From Heliopora coerulea (taxonomy: Eukaryota > Cnidaria > Anthozoa > Scleralcyonacea > Helioporidae), in the NCBI GenBank assembly GCA_030142905.1, contig JASJOG010000296.1, forward strand, positions 186,001 through 250,000: 64,000 nucleotides of DNA. The letters are read 5' to 3'. Below the pieces are notes generated by a model. It was not told the origin of the DNA and made no database searches. It saw nothing but the letters and a program-made list of their open reading frames with translations. A program made the position numbers and the translations under genes. Of this stretch, positions 1 to 12,104 are shown piece after piece (position 1 is the first letter of the stretch; each line of letters begins with the position of its first letter).

Positions 1-237
1 AACCATTTACTTTATTACTTCCTGTATTACTCATGTTGAACACTGATCAGCAATGCGCATGCCCATCTCATGTGACTCCTTCGTTCCGGACTGGTGACAA
101 GATAGAACCCCAATCCAACATCAACTCGCAGGTAAGTTTTGTTTAGTTTCGTAATTATAGGTTCTAGACATCGTCTGACGGCTTTCTAGGAAGTCTTAAA
201 ATCACATTAGGTTATAAAGATATTAAACGAATAGCAC

Positions 238-834
238 ATAAAGTCACTTGGTGCAATTCTAGATGAACAATTAAAATGGGACAACCATAATGAGGAACAT
301 CTCAAAAAACATTGCTTTACTAAGAAAAGAAAAGCCTATTTCTCCAAGAAATATTCTTGAGAAAATGTACAATGTGTTTATATCACCCCATTTTAATTAC
401 TGCTCGACAGTCTGATGCGATGGGAGTAGAACCTACACCACAAAACTAGTAAAACTACAAAAAAGAGCTGCACGCGTGTTAACTGGGGATTCATATAATG
501 TTCGTTCCAGTGCAATATTGCAAAAACTTGATTGGTTACCAACTGATGAAACCTTAAAATTTTGAGAAAATATGACTATATATAAAGCATTAACTAAAAA
601 TTCACCCGCACATCTTACTGATTTTAATATTGTCCAAATACGTCCTACAATTTAAGAAGTAACTGTAATAAACTTTCACTGGCAAAACATAATACAAATT
701 TCCTCAAAAAGAGCTTTTCCTATAGAGGTGTAAAGTTATGGAACGAACTCCCAAATGAAATAACTCAAAACTCTCTAAATACATCTGAACGCTTATTTAA
801 ACAACTACTAATCAATCACTATCGAAACAACTAA
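238..834 (+). pseudogene. LINE reverse transcriptase C-terminal fragment (decayed)
   Basis: Conceptual translation across several frames gives the end of a non-LTR retrotransposon polyprotein. It opens with a KSLGAILDEQLKW block, continues with an 'ILEKMYNVFISPHFNYC' block and then 'LVKLQKRAARVLTG', and ends with 'GVKLWNELPNEI'. These are typical of the region just after the reverse transcriptase palm in jockey/CR1-like LINEs. The reading frame is broken by at least one frameshift (about 300) and stop codons (about 413 and 565), and no ORF1, endonuclease or catalytic YADD segment is present. It is therefore a 5'-truncated dead copy. The clade is not resolved. Confidence 0.75.
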
Positions 835-2100
835 GAGAGTTCTTGTAAATATTGTAAATAGTTAGGTTGGTATAATTAGTAGTAATTAATACAAATTATT
901 TACTGTAACAGACCTGGTGTGTAAAACTACCCATTGAAAAACAGTTTTATTTTAGCTGAATTTGCTACCTTGTGTAAAGAATATTAATTAAAGAATAAAA
1001 GAATTAAAGTCACCAACAACAATCTTTCTTACAGTGCCGCTCAGAGATGCAGTGGGCCCCGGGGGTGGGGGTGGAAATGTTGGTAGCTCCCCACAGTCAA
1101 AAATTAATTCGAATAACCTCAATAAATGTAGGGCAGAATATGCTTAGAATCCTTTAGTTTTCGCAATTTTTCATGGTAATGGACTCAACGCCTCGCCGTA
1201 TAAACGTCAGAAATGAACAAAACAGTAAAATCGCTTGCAAATCTAAATCAATAAATACAGATAATTACCAAGTTCAACATTTCATAGCTGATTTGCAAAA
1301 GTTTCTTCATATGTAGTTAATCGATATTCCATGACAGACGAGTCCTTACTGTCTATCCTCTAAAGAGTCACTTTAAAGTGTCAATTTATGTTAAAACTCG
1401 CACAAAGTTGTCGCATAAGTGTAAACGTCATGTAATATAAAATCGTTTATTGATCTTTTTGAGTCTGCAACATGGAAGTGAACAAATTGGATTGCGAAAA
1501 TGGTCATACTTTCTTGGCCATACTTTCTTTTACGTAGAATCACTGTTAGCACATGAACAATAGTTCTTCATTCCAGTGAAAAAAAAATCTTAATTCTACA
1601 TAGTATTTTCCAGACAACCGGGTCCCTTGATTTCTTGCGGACACGGGTCACTTTGACCCCACTACCTCACCCTCTCGGCTGTACTGCTTTCTTAAGACTA
1701 CAAAGTCAAAAATTGTTCCATATTCAACATTTCTACAATATGTTCAGGGTGCTCCTCTTCCCCAGCTAATGATATCTCCAGTTGTCCGCCATAACTATGC
1801 CATACCACACAAGCAACTCATTTCCAGGCTCTACAGGTTTAAAAGTTAGAAAATAAATTTCACCACGATATTGATGGCCAATTAGATTTTGTTCTTCTTC
1901 AGTTCTGGCGCAATTCATAAATATAGATTTATTTGCGTCCACAACTTACTTAACCTTTCTATCTTGACCCACAATCTAAATGAATCATAATCTGCGAGTG
2001 AGAATCTTAAAGTGTGTTGTTTATATATCTGATCAAATTTGGAGTTTATCTTTGTAAAATTTCAGTAGCCAGACAAAGAAATTGACCCCCGTATGGCTGG
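835..2100. other. no gene seen
   Basis: AT-rich sequence with no open frame, splice-matched exon or RNA gene that I can support. A short G-rich run lies near 1060. It is probably intergenic. Confidence 0.4.
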
Positions 2101-2463
2101 CAGCATGGCCGCCGAGAGGGAGGAGGGCAGGAGGGGGGGCAACTTGCCTCGGGCGCCTTGCTTGATAGGGGCCCCCTAAAATGTTTGAGCTTTACGTTTT
2201 TGACGTAACGAAGATTAAAGACAGTGACATAACGGACGACAGTTGGGTTAGAGCAATGGTTCCTGCCCTCAAAATGCAGGAAAACAACGTTTCAGAGCGT
2301 TGGAACCCCAAAAGGAAGACGGGGGCCCCTAACGCAAATTTCATAAAGACTCTCATCAGCTCCATAATTACGTCACTGATTTACCCTTTTACATATAAGA
2401 CGTGAAAAAGGGCCACAAGTCGATATTTTGCCCTGGGCGCCACAAAACCTCTCGGCGGCTCTG
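2101..2463. mobile_element. short TIR element, probably non-autonomous hAT-like
   Basis: The left edge reads cag-catggccgccgagagg and the right edge is the near-reverse complement (cctctcggcggctctg), giving imperfect inverted ends of about 16 bp around a 360-bp body. Both ends are GC-rich and run into a 'gggcgcc' motif inside the element, unlike the flanks. A 74-codon open frame inside (2181-2405) matches no family I know and is probably incidental. No target duplication could be identified, so the class is an inference from the CAG...CTG ends. Confidence 0.4.
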
Positions 2464-3190
2464 GTTGGCAGTATGAAACGTAAACTTATTACAGGGCAGG
2501 AAGAGTTTCAAAACAGCTGGCTTGACTTGTAAGTACAATTTCAGAGCTCTACAGTCCTAATGGACTACACCTTTTGCTGTTAATTACCAGTAAATGTACT
2601 ATCATTGACGCCAACCTCAAACTCATTAACCCAAAAATAAATTAATCTTATTCAAACGATATTCATTAGCGTAGATACGCAACCATCTGCATCAAAGGGC
2701 ATTCCACAGCTCCAACAGACGACCATTAACACCATTTTACTATACATTACAATTATAACGAAACCCTAGTCACAGTAGTGAAAGAAATACGCAATATCAC
2801 TGTGCCAACAGCACCCCTACTGTGGCTTTCCATACCTTTTCTGTTCTCCAACCATAAAACAATTAGTTCTTAATTTCAACTCAACGTGTTTACGAAGCGA
2901 AGATTACATTGGTCTTATATGAATCTACAATTGGAATGATAAAGCAATATCTTCCTCAGTTTTCCCATATCTCACTTTGTTGTCCACCTTGAAGTCACTT
3001 TGTGGACACCATTTTACCAATTGAAAAATGAATTATATCTTCAAGATTATTTAACAGAGTTGCTTGAAACTTTATACACTGGTTAAGTTTATTAAACTGA
3101 ACACTTCCAAATTAAAACACTACTACCATTATAATATCTCGGTTTCCGCACCACTCAAGTCTAGAAAGTGAAATTAACTCTTAATATCCC
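2464..3190. other. no gene seen
   Basis: Non-coding, AT-rich, no recognisable feature. Confidence 0.4.
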
Positions 3191-3194
3191 TGTT

Positions 3195-3460
3195 TTGGTT
3201 GGCAGCGGCTTCTTCGGTTTTGTCTCTACTGTCCATAGTCATTTCTTTGCAACATAGCATTTGCTGTCTTTATACACGAACAAATAGCTTTGTCACAGAA
3301 AACCTGCCACAGAAAATTTGCTCTTGTGGACTAGGCTTAATGGACCAGTCCATCACGGGGTTTGGTTTGCATCAGCAAATGTTTAGAGCTTGCTTTCGCC
3401 AACGGCTTAATGTATTTTATTTATTCATCCACTTTTCTGATTAAAGTCATTGAGGAAAAG
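3195..3460 (+). repeat. dispersed repeat, copy A
   Basis: This block shares its 5' part ('ttggcag..gcttcttcg') and its core ('tttgctgtctttatacacg' followed by a 'cacagaaaa..tgccac' motif) with the reverse complement of 5576-5745. A looser third copy of the core lies at 5880-5960 on the plus strand. The three copies show a repeat family of at least 150 bp. No coding potential is credible, and the class is unknown. Confidence 0.5.
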
Positions 3461-3787
3461 TTTGGACCAAGTCATGAGCAGTTCGTTTTTCGTTAATTCT
3501 TTGGAAAACACAGCTGAACCTCATTTGTTTGTTTTCAAAGCAATGGCAAATTTTCCCGCCAAAACTTGCTGGTCTGTAGAAAAAACTACACAAAAAAACT
3601 GACTTTATTGGCATTGTTTTCATTTGGATGTCTAAAATACTAGTTTTTAGTCGGGAATTAGTAAATATTGATCTTTCTTAGTGCTCTGTGCCCAAAAAAG
3701 CATTTGACGACTAACTAATTTTCACACTATACGCATGTAATAATTATTTTTCTGAGTATATTTTGCTTTTTTAAAACAAACTATGCA

Positions 3788-3925
3788 GTAAAACTCTTAT
3801 TAACCTTGTCGTTTGGGCAATACTGGAAAATATCAGGCCGAGATCTTTTATATACGATCAAGACCCCGACTCGGTCTGATATTTTCCTAAAATGGCCGCA
3901 CTCTTGGTTAATAAGAATAATTTAA
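3788..3925. mobile_element. fold-back MITE-like element
   Basis: A hairpin of about 140 bp. The left arm contains 'cttattaacc' and 'gaaaatatcaggccgag'; the right arm contains the complements 'ctcggtctgatattttcc' and 'ggttaataag' in reverse order. The centre lies near 3857. No coding capacity. The class is not known; the structure is that of a short foldback element. Confidence 0.5.
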
Positions 3926-5215
3926 TATTTAAACAATATGTAAAACTACAAGATTTCTCTATGTAAACTCACCATTTTGTGGGGTTGTCGTCCTCTTCAC
4001 AGGAGGCTGATATGATTTACCCACGTCGTTCCTCTTTTTCTTTCCTAGTTTAAAGCAAATATACTGTTGTTATATCTTCATTAAGGGAAATTTCCCTCAA
4101 TGCATGATGGGAGGGTGCGCAGCACTTGCATTGCCTATGCCATCAATTACTAATAAATTATTTTGCTTGTAAGAGCTATCATGAAAAATAAACACGTAAT
4201 GCGTACATGTGTCTAACAGTGTGGTAACTTGGTAGTAAGTTAAGTCTCTATTCAGGGGTATCGAAGCTATGAACAACCTCTGAGCATGTCTAGCAACACT
4301 TTGTGGTATTTATATTATATATAAGTACCACAGGTAACCACATTTACCATAAATTGCTTCACAAGATGAGAATTTCACGTAGACAAAAAAAAAGTACAAA
4401 AAAATATTAAGCAACTTGATAAGAAAACTTGTTTCATGTAAGTTAAATCAAGATAAATTCAGAGCACTTAGTACTGTTTCTACATACAAATATACTAAAA
4501 TCTTTGTAAGACAATCATTAGGGGATAAGCCCTGCCCCTTAGTGCGTTAGTTTGGCTAACCCTAATGATTTTTTTTCAGTAGGGAGGAATATCTGCCCTA
4601 TAACGAGTTAAATACAGTGTGATGGAGTAAAGATGCTAGAATTATACATCAAATTTCAATGACTGCAAAATACCTCTCAAGGCATTGTTGTTTTTTGCTC
4701 TTTTTAGCATTTAAGAGACCTAAAATATATAAGAAATAAATTAATTGTTGTTATGCTATAAATTTTGCAAACAAAAAGCAATTACTTTAACCCTTTCTTT
4801 ACCACAATTAGATATGTATGTTGACTAAACCCTTTATAAATGGATGGTCTTTAGAGTCCTGTAGACTATGCCAACAACTTACTACGACAAATCACTTGCA
4901 TCTTTTTGAAGTTTAGAAAAACTGAAAGGTTTGTTCAGAATGGACAATCAATCTTTTAGCCTCCTGCAGTACATGACGCTTCATCCCTTATTCCAGGCGG
5001 CTAATGATGAACAATTTTATTTACAAAGGGGAACTATGGCTATCTGTATAAAGCCTTGAGAGCTTATCTGGGGGGTTAGTATTCACCAATGAATAGCACT
5101 ATGCATGTTTTGAGCTGAACTTATATGACCATAAAGTACTATAATTTCTCCGCCACCTCACTAGCCTGTTGTGTACAAAAACTGTCAACTCATTATGTCG
5201 GTATTGGCCTGGTAA
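3926..5215. other. no gene seen
   Basis: AT-rich. A small inverted repeat (tcattaggg ... ccctaatga) lies at about 4514-4569. No exon or RNA gene is supported. Confidence 0.4.
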
Positions 5216-5325
5216 AGACTGAAAATATAAGACTGACAATATACATGAAGACTGACAATATACAAATAAATATATATAAAAGCTAACAATACACAAAAGA
5301 CTGAAAATATACAAACATGCAAATA
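5216..5325. repeat. degenerate tandem repeat
   Basis: About five imperfect copies of a motif close to 'agactgacaatatacaa' with a period of roughly 17-25 bases. Confidence 0.55.
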
Positions 5326-5575
5326 TACTGGGGGAGCATGATTCGAGCCCCATGGAAGTCAATTTAACATTCTAGTACCCCTCCTTACAAAAATCCTGGA
5401 TGTGCCATTGCTTATAGTCAGCTAACAGATCTGCCAGTGGTCGGACTAGTTTATAATCAGTTATTTAAATTAATACCTACCATACTTTCATAAACTCATT
5501 TTCATAAATTCATTATCCTAAATTCATAAAATTAAAAGCTAAATTTTAGGCTTTTTGACCATTTTGAAAAATTAT

Positions 5576-5745
5576 CAATCTTAAGCCTAGTCCACCCGAG
5601 CAAATTTTCAGTGGCAAGTTTTCTATGACAGAGATATTTGTTCGTGTATAAAGACAGCAAATGCCACGTTGAAAACTTGTTTCCCTATGGGCCAGAAATG
5701 ACGATGGAAAGTAGAAAAAAAAAACGAAGAAGCGACTGCCAAACT
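5576..5745 (-). repeat. dispersed repeat, copy B (inverted)
   Basis: On the minus strand this matches the block at 3195-3345, including the 'tttgctgtctttatacacg' core. The two copies face each other 2.2 kb apart. Confidence 0.5.
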
Positions 5746-6293
5746 CTGAGTAATTAGGAAATTTTCTTTGACAGGTAGAGCACACTAACAAACTTTCGCA
5801 TATGACATTTTTTGATTGCCACATAAAAGCTGGTGAGCCAGTTTTTCAGCAAAAGTATTTGTCACATAAAATTCGTGCAAATTTTCTCATGTATACGAGC
5901 AAATAAAAATGATCACAGAAAACGTGCCACAGAAAATTTGTCCGTGGCGACCAAGTTTTACCCGAAAGATGGGCGAGGGTTTGTTGTGTACACACATTAC
6001 AAGTACATCGTTGAAACGATTATTTGTCGGCATGGAACATTTCCGTAAGTTTCTGAGACCTCTCAATTTAGACGTAAAATTTTTCATTTGCAGCATCTAA
6101 AGCCTATCAAACACAAGTTTGGTTTGTCTGCCAAACACGTTCGTCTCACAAAGGTACATGACAGTGGCTCAACTTAAAATGGAAGTACGATCGCAAACTT
6201 TTTATTTTTCCAATTACTTTCTTTAAAACGTCTGACCACTTTTTTCACACTTTCAGTTTGTTGTGGCAACGTATAAAAGTAAGTTGTTACTTA

Positions 6294-7957
6294 CAGTATG
6301 TCTCAAAAGTGAGTATACCCCTTCTGATTTTTAAGAAAAAGTAATTTTTTTCACAAATAAAACAGACATAATAAACAAGATCTTAGATGTAGTAATGTAC
6401 AATCAATAGTGATCTTTAATTTATATTCAAATATTAGAAATATTTACACGCAACGTGTCTGTGGTTAGCTTTGTAAAATGGTATTGTTTCAAAAGTGATT
6501 ATACCATTGACAAGGTCATCTAAAAACACGTTTAATTTGAGGCTCTTTTGTCATTCTTAAATTATCACATAACGTATATCGTTGCATTTTGATAATAGTG
6601 GAACGCTTGATTACCTTTAGAGACTATGTTAGCTTTCATAAAATGATGATTTTATATGCATATTTTTTGGACTTCGACCGTTTTGGTCATTGGGTTCAGT
6701 CATGGCATCACATGGTGAAAAAATGTCGCTTGATCTTAAGAAAACTATTATTTTAATGCATCAGGACAAGCAGGGATACATCAAAATAGCTAATACATTA
6801 AAACTCAGTAAAAGCACTGTGGCAAAAATTGTACAAAAGTTTAAGAAGGCTGGTACACTTGTAGCCGTGAATGGTCGTTCAGGTCGACCAAGAAAATTAT
6901 TAGTCCGATCAGAGCGTTATGTGGCTACAGTGGTCGATCAAAATCCAAGGGAGAGTGCTCCCAATCTCGCTAACGTTGTCTCTGAGGCTACCGGTATTAG
7001 TGTTTCAACTTCAACTGTACGACGTACCCTCCATCAAGTAAACCTACACAGTAGACGACCTCGCAAGAAGCCTCTTTTAAAGCCGAGATACAAACTAGCC
7101 CGTTTACAGTTTGCACAAGAGTACAGCGATAGGCCAATGTCATTTTGGGAGTCTATATTGTGGTCAGATGAGACCAAAATAAATCTTTTTGGTTCTGATG
7201 GCGCGAAAAATGTGTGGCGTCACCCTAGGGAAGAACACAACGAGATAAACCCGTACCTACCGTTAAACATAGTGGTGGCAGCTTGATGGTTTGATGTTGT
7301 ATGAGTGCCCAGGGTGTAGGCGAGCTTCATTTTATAGAAAACATCATGAATGCAGACATGTACTGCGAAATTTTGAATACAAAAATGATGCCATCCTTGA
7401 AATGCCTTGGCAGAAGAAAAATTATTCAACACGATCATGACCCCAAGCATTCCGATAGAGTCACATCTGCATTTTTAAAGAAAAAGAAAGTAAAAGTACT
7501 TGATTGGCCAAGCATGTCACCCGATTTAAATCCTATTGAGCACTTTGGAATGTGCTTAAACGTAAAGTTGAACAACGCAAGCTCTTAAACATTGCAGAAC
7601 TAAGGGACGTTATTACCACAGAGTGGAAAAATATTGAACCAAGCACTTGCACTAATCTAGTCCATTCAATGCCATAGCGCCTGGCAGCTGTTATTAATAA
7701 TCAAGGCTTACACACAAAGTATTGAAGAAATATTGACAAAAAAAGAAGCTTTATACCCTGACCCTTGTAAGGGGTGTCCTCACTTAGCCATATATAAGTT
7801 GTGCGTAAATATTTCTACTATCTCAATATCAATAAAAGATCACAACTGATTGTATGTTACTATATTTAAGACCTTCGTTCTTACTTCTGTTGTATCTGTG
7901 AAAAAATTACTTTTTCTTAAAAATTACAAGGGGTGTACTCAATTTTGAGACATACTG
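6294..7957 (+). mobile_element. Tc1-like DNA transposon with IR/DR-type ends
   Basis: The element is bounded by TA dinucleotides (6292-6293 and 7958-7959). Its outer inverted repeats begin cagtatgtctcaaaagtgag on the left; the right end reads inward as the near-identical cagtatgtctcaaaattgag. A second copy of the motif sits inside each end: about 6486 ('gtttcaaaagtgattatacc') and about 7768 (complement of a ggggtgtcctcactt-type sequence). This gives two direct repeats per inverted repeat, as in Sleeping Beauty-type Tc1 elements. The single transposase gene inside (6690-7676) is broken, so the copy is not autonomous. Confidence 0.9.
6690..7676 (+). pseudogene. Tc1-family transposase, DD34E type, frameshifted
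   Basis: The N-terminal part has the paired helix-turn-helix DNA-binding region of Tc1 transposases. 'YIKIANTLKLSKSTVAKIV' is the first HTH (residues about 30-50), followed by an AT-hook-like GRSGRPRK and a second HTH ('SVSTSTVRRTLHQ'). The catalytic triad is visible in pieces: the first D in 'ILWSDETKINLFG', the second D in 'QHDHDPKHS', and E in 'SPDLNPIEH'. The frame shifts near 7250-7262, a TGG-to-TGA nonsense change follows near 7291, and a further shift lies near 7545, after which the usual tail (ELRD... WKNIEPSTC) can be followed to about 7676. Normal length is about 340 residues, so the gene is essentially full-length but dead. Confidence 0.9.
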
Positions 7958-7959
7958 TA

Positions 7960-8468
7960 GATAATGGTGAAAGTAGAATTCACTTTATGTGATTGCCGAT
8001 TGGTTGCTCGTGATCGATTGATTCTTCTCATCAATTCGTGGAAGACCTTTTCCTAAAATTATTATTAGTAAGTTCTAACACGACAGCGACCTTACTCTGT
8101 CGCAGTTGTTGAGTCTTGACCCTTCTCACATTTCTTTCGGCATCATGGAGTGGCGTAACGCCTATGCACTTTCACCGCCTACATGAAGTGGGTCGGAGAA
8201 AATCGTCGGACCTCATTTTAAGCCATTCAAAAAGGTCAACAATAAAGATTAGCCTATGATCGGGATGCCCAAAGGGTCCTTCGCGTTTACTTTCGGGTTG
8301 ACAAAACTATTCATATTTTTTTGCATAAGTGTGCTAAACAACTATTACTTATCGTTTCACTTTGTATTCTAAAAGTTGGATTCCAGCAACAGGTTTATTA
8401 GGAGAATCACCTCAACAGTCTCGTTAAAAACAAAGAGCGCTTATGATTTGGTAATACTGTGTTTTATT
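7960..8468. other. no gene seen
   Basis: No open frame or repeat structure that I can name. Confidence 0.35.
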
Positions 8469-8525
8469 CAGTGGCATAACTAGGAAGGGGGGAATCGGTG
8501 CAGATCCCCCGGGAGGCACTTTTTC
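8469..8525 (+). mobile_element. isolated hAT-type terminus
   Basis: 'cagtggcataactag' followed by a G-run closely resembles the ends of the hAT element at 14479-17894 (cagaggcgtagccag / cagtggcgtaaccag). No partner end was found nearby, so it is a solo or truncated end. Confidence 0.35.
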
Positions 8526-9030
8526 GAGAGCCAGCATTTTCGACCATCAGTGTCCTGAAAACGTTGACCAACAGTTAAGTTACCCTCGTATTGTTGATAG
8601 ACGAACGTAAAACCAACTGATTATTATTTATTTGAAGACTGACAGCAGTTGAACAGCGAAGTTTGCATAAGTTTACGCATGAGCGCTGGTTAGTAATGTG
8701 AATTAATATACATAGTGGAGAAAGAATATTCCGTTTTTTGATCGGATATTCTTTGTGCATGACTGCTTTTAGATCTTTAGATAATTTACAATAAACAAAT
8801 CTTATCTTTTAATTACCAGTTTGATAATACTTTACCAAAAAATTCAATTTTTAAGAAAATAGTGTGCCACAGCAGATGCTGCGGAATTCCTCCGTTTAAC
8901 TCACAGTTTAAAGCTTTCTTCGAATGAATTGTGGTGGTAATAAAAATCCTTCCCGATTTCTACAAATTTTAACGAGTACATTTTCCGATTTAAATTAACG
9001 AAATGGAATTTTCGAGGTTTTCTATCACTG

Positions 9031-9381
9031 TCATGGTGTTATAGCCATGCCACTGCCTTCCAGTTTAGTTTCTTGTAACGCTGCGGTGTCCACTCCAATT
9101 TTTTCTAATTCTTTAGCTACCACTGCAGATCTTCTTTCCATGCGTTGCACTTCATCTCTATCCAGTGAAGTCCTGACATTCCAGGTTGCCAATTTGACGA
9201 ATTTTCTTAAATTCCTGCCTCTTAAATGAAGTTCTGTCGAATCCCGGCCTGCCGACCAGGATAAAAATTGGTGGGCTTTGTTTACTCCTCCTTTTATCGG
9301 GGCGTCCCCTGATTGGGGCGAGCTGTGCATTCCTAAATACGGCAGCCCGGTCGCTACGATAGGACCTTGAACCGGCTCCAC
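9031..9381 (-). pseudogene. LINE AP-endonuclease N-terminus (inverted fragment)
   Basis: On the minus strand, residues about 65-112 of the open frame read 'KLATWNVRTSLDRDE', then 'VVAKELEKIGVDTAALQET'. These are the TWNVR and QET motifs of LINE apurinic endonucleases. The frame then ends abruptly after 'LEGSG' near 9040, where the rest of the nuclease should follow, marking the outer breakpoint. Upstream (9382 to about 9960) is GC-rich leader sequence without a clear domain. Confidence 0.75.
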
Positions 9382-9997
9382 CAGTTACCAAGCTCACGGC
9401 CATCTTATCGAAGCCGCCTACGTGCGAACTTCCTACTAGTAGCCTCCAGCACCTTACGCCTGCTACCGTCGCATTCACTTCACCACCGCAGGACTTTTTC
9501 AACTGCCATCCTCCTGTCTTTTTCTCCATCAACACCTCAATCGTGCACAGTAAATTAAGTCTTATCAGCGTCGTGCCCCCGATGGTAATCCTCTCTGGGC
9601 TTGAGAACCTGATACCCAATGGAACGAAGGATTCGTGACGATTGGCAGGATCACAAGCTGCCCCGCAGTAGCCAACTAATTATATCTTGGCTTGGTTATC
9701 GCTTCCCGTTGACGTTGCACAGAACGTTCCTCCTCGAACCGATGTTGTCTTCGGACCTTTGACCGTCATCGATTCTTCCGCTCCTCCGACCAGGACTCCC
9801 TGCTGCCAGATGTCCTGTCGGTCGTAACCACTCGTATCCCAGAGCAGGGGTCCTTTCCGGGTGCTACCAACCGGTGCCAGTTGGACCCGGGTCTCGCGTA
9901 GGCAAGGACGACACCCCCTGAAGCAGTAATCTTGCCATTGCTACCCGCTAACATGTGTTGGGAAGAAGAAAATGCACCATAGGATTTCAAGGACGCA

Positions 9998-11626
9998 TTG
10001 TTGGTGAAAATTTTCAAGAAAGGAGATAAGACTCTTCGCGACAATTATCGAGGCATCTCCTTGCTTTGCGTAGCCGGAAAAATCTATTGTAAAATCATGC
10101 TCAACAGGCTCAAACAATTGTCTGAGAAAATCCTGCGCGAAAGCCAAAGTGCATTTAGAAGTGAAAGGTCGACGAATGATATGATCTTTAGTTTACGACA
10201 AATCCAAGAAAAGGCGATAGAGCAGGGTCAAGATCTGTATGTCATATTCTTTGAATTTGAAAAGGCCTTAGATACGGTTTCCAGGGACATGCTTTGGAAG
10301 GTGCTTGAAATCTTAGGATGCCCAAAGAAGTTCGTCAACATCGTGAAAGATCTGCACATCAACATGAAGGCTAAGGTATCGGTTTCAGGGTCCATCAGTG
10401 ACGATTTCGAAGTCAAGAATGGGGTAAAACAAGGAGACCCAGCGGCTCCGACATATTTCACGCTATTTCTGACTGCGATTTTAAATCTACTGGCGCAAGC
10501 AACGCAGGAAGGTGTGTACATCAGAACCCGAAGTGACGGCAAGTTGTTCAATCTATCCCGTTTAAAAGCATCTACCAAGGTTCGAATTGAACTAATTCGT
10601 GATTTTCTCTATGCGGACGACGCGCCGATGGTGGCACATTCATTTGAGGCTATTCAAGAGATAACTTCTAGATTTTCAGAAATCAGCAGAGCTTTTGGAC
10701 TGCAAATCAGCACCCATAGGACAGAATTGCTTTATCAACTGAGCCCAAATAACCGAAATAGAGATAACGTACAACCGATCGTGACCATAGATGGTGAACC
10801 CCTGAATATGGAGCACAAATTCAAATATCTTGGCAGCTATGTTTCGGATGGCATTAAGGTCGATACAGAAATTTTGCATCACATACAGATGGCGTCTGTA
10901 GCTTACAGAAAATTGAAGAGACTGTTTGATGGCCATGACATCTCCTTAGTAACTAAACTTGCAGTTTTCAGAGCAGTGGTACTCTCCGCTTTACTGCACG
11001 CCATTGATACGATTACCCTTTATCGAAGACATATCAATAAACTGACCAACTTTCAGATAATGCACCTTAGGCAAATGCTCAAGCTCCAATGGTCAGATAA
11101 AATCCCCAACGCGGAAGTCCTGAAAAGAGCTGAAATGCCCAGTGTAGAGGCACTGATCACAAAAGCACAATTAAGATGGACTGGACATGTAGTAAGAATG
11201 GAAGAAAATAGGTTGACAAAAATTTTTTTAAATGGTGAGCTACAGGATGGCACACGAAGCGTCGGAGGTCAAAAATTGCGTTACAAAGATGTCATAAAAA
11301 GGCACCTAAAGAAAATGGATTGTGATGTAAACACGTGGGAGAGAGATGCCAAAGATCGGGGCGTTTGGAAAGGAATTGTCACGGAGTCAGTGACTAGAAT
11401 CGAAGAAAGCCGGCTGAAAGATTACCAACGGCGACGACAATCACGCTATGGGACCCTCGCTACGAAAACTCAGTGCAATAGATGCGGACGCTGCTTCATC
11501 TCAAACGCCGGAAAAGCATCGCATATACTGCGGACAAATGTATGGATTGACAAAGAATTAACCTTTAACACTTCAGTCTTCATCGGATTCGATGGACGAT
11601 CAAGAAATAGCCATGGAGACCGATAA
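9998..11626 (+). pseudogene. LINE reverse transcriptase, 5'-truncated
   Basis: The 542-codon open frame begins inside the reverse transcriptase fingers ('KGDKTLRDNYRGISLL') and covers the palm: 'SAFRSERSTNDMIFSLRQ', 'NGVKQGDPAAP', and the catalytic 'LYADDAPMVAHS' at residues about 206-217. A thumb and C-terminal region follows ('LRWTGHVVRMEENRL', 'NTWERDAKDRGVWK'), then a CxxC...H zinc-finger-like end 'CNRCGRCFISNAGKASHI' at about residues 490-507. The catalytic residues survive, but the true start, the rest of the endonuclease and the early RT are absent. The ATG used is internal and probably not a real start. Confidence 0.85.
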
Positions 11627-11640
11627 AATATTTAATTTTA

Positions 11641-12100
11641 ATCTACCAGCCCACTTTCCCCGTTTTGTATTCATACACTGCCGAAGTTGGAGTTATGGAC
11701 TGTAACAATTGCAAAGTTATGTCCAAAGGAAGCACGAGATGTGAACTGCTATAACAAAACTGTGTTCGGCCATCTTGAAGGGAAACTTATATCAAGGTGC
11801 CAAAAGCACACGCTACTTTAATTGTGAAAGCAATTTTTATTGATTTTTTTTCACTGCATAAAAGAAGAGAATCTTCAATTAACATGATTTAAAAATGATC
11901 CTTGCTACAAAATGTACGAACAAGCAAATGACTATAGTACACGGTTAAGTACATTACTAGTCAAGTAACGCACGATTTTAAAACCAAATATTTCGCCACA
12001 TAAAATTCCCTAATCAAATTTTGATGATAGTGTGGTACCTTAATAATTAGTTTACCAAAACAAAGAGTTTATTGAACTTTTTGAGCCAAAGAATGCCAGA
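11641..12100. other. no gene seen
   Basis: AT-rich sequence after the LINE. No poly-A tail or clear target duplication was recognised. Confidence 0.35.
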
Positions 12101-12104
12101 TGAG

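Larger units (their letters stand above)
9031..11640. mobile_element. LINE (APE-type) with inverted 5' segment
   Basis: The left part (about 9031 to about 9960) encodes, on the minus strand, GC-rich 5' leader sequence and the first 50 or so residues of an AP endonuclease. The right part (about 9998-11640) encodes the reverse transcriptase and C-terminal zinc finger on the plus strand. The order and opposite orientation (inverted 5' piece joined to a sense 3' piece, middle missing) match the twin-priming outcome of target-primed reverse transcription. No target-site duplication was recognised, so a later genomic inversion remains possible. Confidence 0.75.
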
